Both the position numbers and the translations under genes were made by a program. From contig CP007444.1 of NCBI GenBank assembly GCA_000632805.1, forward strand, positions 4,452,772-4,516,771: a DNA stretch of 64,000 bases, written 5' to 3'. Within the stretch, counting starts at the first letter, position 1; every line of letters begins with the position of its first letter. This DNA comes from Dyella jiangningensis. Its GTDB lineage: Bacteria; Pseudomonadota; Gammaproteobacteria; Xanthomonadales; Rhodanobacteraceae. Positions 62,247 through 64,000 of this stretch are shown piece after piece. The notes below the pieces were generated by a model. That model saw only the letters and a program-made list of their open reading frames with translations, ran no database searches and was not told where the DNA came from.

Positions 62247-64000
62247 AAGGGCGCTTCGGAGACGAGCTGGCGCTCGAATTCCTCAGGAGGCATGGCGGAG
62301 CCGAACAGGAAACCCTGCAGCAGCGCACACCCCGCCTCGCGCAGATGCTCCGCCTGCGCGGACGTCTCCACGCCCTCCGCCACCACCACCATGTCCAGGC
62401 CATGCGCCATGGCGATGATCGCGTCGGTGATGGCGGCATTGTCCGCATCCGAAGCGATGTCGCGCACGAACGTGCGGTCGATCTTCAGCGCGTCGATGGG
62501 GAAATACTTCAGGTAGGAAAGACTGCAATAGCCCGTGCCGAAGTCGTCCAGCGCCATGCTCACGCCCAGGTCCTTGATGCGTTGCATGAGCGCACGGCTC
62601 TGGTCGCCCGCGGACATCACCATCCGCTCGGTCAGTTCCAGCTCGATCAGCGCCGGCGGCAGTTCCGCTTCGGCCAGTGCGGCCTGCAGTGTGGCGTGGA
62701 AGCCTGGATGCTGGAATTGGGGCGCGGACACGTTCACCGCCACCACGATGGAACGGCCCGAGCGATACCACTCGCCCGTCTGCCTGCACGCTTCGCGCAG
62801 CACCCATTCGCCGATGGGCACGATCAGGCCTGATTCCTCGGCGACGGGAATGAACTCGTCGGGGATGTAGATTTCCTGCCCGTCGACCAGCCAGCGCAAC
62901 AGTGCCTCGGCGCCGATGATGGCGCCGGTTCGGGCGTCCACTTTCGGCTGGTAGTGCAACTTGAGTTCGCCGCGACGCAGCGCCTTGCGCAACTCCTGTT
63001 CGATGCGAAGCCGCGCGGCGGGGCGCTCGCTCATCGAGGGCGTGAAGAAGCGGTAGCCGTTGCGGCCGTGCACCTTCACTTCGTAGGCGGCGATGTCCGA
63101 ATTGCGCAGCATCATTTCCGCGTCCGACGCGTCGTCGGGATACACGCTGATGCCTACGCTGAAGCCGGTGGTGAACTCGCCCATGCGGCTGGCCGGCGAT
63201 GCCTGCCATGTGCGCATCAGCTTTTCGCAGAGCTGGCTGGCGCCGCTCCGGCCGTCGACGTGCGACAGCAGCACCACGAACTCGTCGCCGCCCACGCGGC
63301 TCACCGTGTCTTCGCTGCGCAGGTGCTCGCGCAGGTGAGTGGCGAACGCGCGCAGCAACTCGTCGCCGGCCGCGTGACCCAGCGTATCGTTGATCTGCTT
63401 GAAGTGGTCTAGGTCGATGTGCAGCAGCGCCGCCTGGTCATGGCGGCGGACGGTCGCCGCCAGCACCTGCTCCAGTCGCGACTGCAGCAGGCTGCGGTTG
63501 GGCAGGCCGGTCAGTGTGTCGTGCTGGGCCAGGTGCGCCATCTTCAGTGCGAGCGCGCGGGTTTCGCTGACATCGTGGAATACCAGCACGCCGCCGATCA
63601 CGCTGCCAGCGTGATCGTGGATGGACGCGGCCGAATCCTCGATGGGGGTCTCGAAGCCGTTGCGGTGAAGCAGCACCGCATTGCCTTTGAGCTCGACGAT
63701 GGCATCGCGGGCAATGGCGTCCATCAGCGGGTTGTGCAGCGGCTCTCGCGTGCGACTGTCGATCAGTCGGAACACCTCGCTCATCGGCTTGCCGACCGCT
63801 TCGGCGTGGCTCCAGCCGGTCATCGCTTCGGCAATGGGGTTGAGCGAGGTAACGCGGTGCGCGAGGTCGGTGGTGATCACCGCATCGCCGATGGAGCGCA
63901 ACGTCACTTCGGCCAGTTCCCGCTCACGGAACAGCGCTTCCTCGTAGGCCTTGCGCTGGCTGATATCCATGATCTGCGCCACCGCCTGGAAGGGCTCGCC
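62243..64000 (-). CDS. PAS-GGDEF-EAL cyclic-di-GMP turnover protein (5' end outside window)
   Basis: A C-terminal 585-residue part of a larger protein; its N-terminus lies beyond the window. The frame enters with the tail of a PAC region (GEPFQAVAQIMDISQRK), then has a PAS domain (LRSIGDAVITTDLAHRVTSLNPIAEAMTGW), a GGDEF domain with intact GGDEF and RSED inhibitory site (five residues before it), and an EAL domain with GAEALLRW, ELTERM and DDFGTGYCSLSYLKYFPIDALKID. Both synthesis and degradation of c-di-GMP are possible. The GGDEF tail has YEVKVHGRNGYRFF where YRAK is usual. Its stop codon comes from a REP element. Confidence 0.95.
   Translation of the reverse strand, partial: GEPFQAVAQIMDISQRKAYEEALFRERELAEVTLRSIGDAVITTDLAHRVTSLNPIAEAMTGWSHAEAVGKPMSEVFRLIDSRTREPLHNPLMDAIARDAIVELKGNAVLLHRNGFETPIEDSAASIHDHAGSVIGGVLVFHDVSETRALALKMAHLAQHDTLTGLPNRSLLQSRLEQVLAATVRRHDQAALLHIDLDHFKQINDTLGHAAGDELLRAFATHLREHLRSEDTVSRVGGDEFVVLLSHVDGRSGASQLCEKLMRTWQASPASRMGEFTTGFSVGISVYPDDASDAEMMLRNSDIAAYEVKVHGRNGYRFFTPSMSERPAARLRIEQELRKALRRGELKLHYQPKVDARTGAIIGAEALLRWLVDGQEIYIPDEFIPVAEESGLIVPIGEWVLREACRQTGEWYRSGRSIVVAVNVSAPQFQHPGFHATLQAALAEAELPPALIELELTERMVMSAGDQSRALMQRIKDLGVSMALDDFGTGYCSLSYLKYFPIDALKIDRTFVRDIASDADNAAITDAIIAMAHGLDMVVVAEGVETSAQAEHLREAGCALLQGFLFGSAMPPEEFERQLVSEAPL

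Overview
The window is a compact, GC-rich bacterial chromosome segment with no rRNA, tRNA, transposase, prophage or CRISPR that I could recognise. The gene families (SulP, OmpW, PhhA, GSI glutamine synthetase with NtrBC, MexEF-OprN-type efflux, UvrA2, GGDEF/EAL) and the dense intergenic palindromes with a GTRG head suggest a gammaproteobacterium of the Xanthomonadales/Rhodanobacteraceae type (Luteibacter, Dyella, Rhodanobacter or a relative). This placement is an inference from gene content, not a computed phylogeny.

Layout. 0-9 kb: a SufR-like regulator with four cysteines, a secreted S9 peptidase, an RssA-type patatin lipoprotein, fructose-1,6-bisphosphatase, then a small operon (DJ-1-like protein lacking its cysteine, 67-aa protein, GFA protein, GST) followed by a WYL regulator. 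9-16 kb: SulP transporter overlapping a DUF885 metallopeptidase-like protein, a RES/Xre toxin-antitoxin pair with an operator around its -10, OmpW with an FNR-type box, and a DUF2892-Crp/Fnr pair. 16-26 kb: phenylalanine hydroxylase divergent from an Lrp regulator, a PlsC acyltransferase coupled to a YheT hydrolase, DUF3224, a sorbosone-dehydrogenase-like propeller, a PEBP protein, and a coupled run of envelope-stress-type membrane genes (YtjA, DUF883, YqjE-like, YqjK-like, AI-2E transporter, GNAT).

26-30 kb: two paralogous secreted PD40 beta-propeller proteins bracket a LytS/LytTR two-component pair, all on the minus strand; this is the best candidate for an uncharacterised system. 30-39 kb: a LysR regulator diverges from a five-gene unit of membrane fusion protein, RND pump, outer-membrane channel, SDR and MDR reductase. 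39-46 kb: UppP, glnA with a textbook NtrC site and sigma-54 promoter, and a large autotransporter. 46-54 kb: M23 peptidase, a divergent GH39/GH43 glycosidase pair sharing a perfect LacI-type operator, a 2H phosphoesterase and a FUSC protein. 54-64 kb: AraC regulator, VOC protein and UvrA2-like protein, YjdM, a DUF1330-like protein, ntrB-ntrC, GNAT, and a GGDEF/EAL protein cut by the window end.

The intergenic DNA is unusually rich in repeats. There are 14 REP-like units, several in inverted pairs, four copies of a CCCTCTCCC palindrome, and three copies of a longer hairpin-rich composite element. One REP supplies the stop codon of the GGDEF/EAL gene, and one CCCTCTCCC palindrome lies between a strong ribosome-binding site and the lipoprotein signal of the efflux channel.
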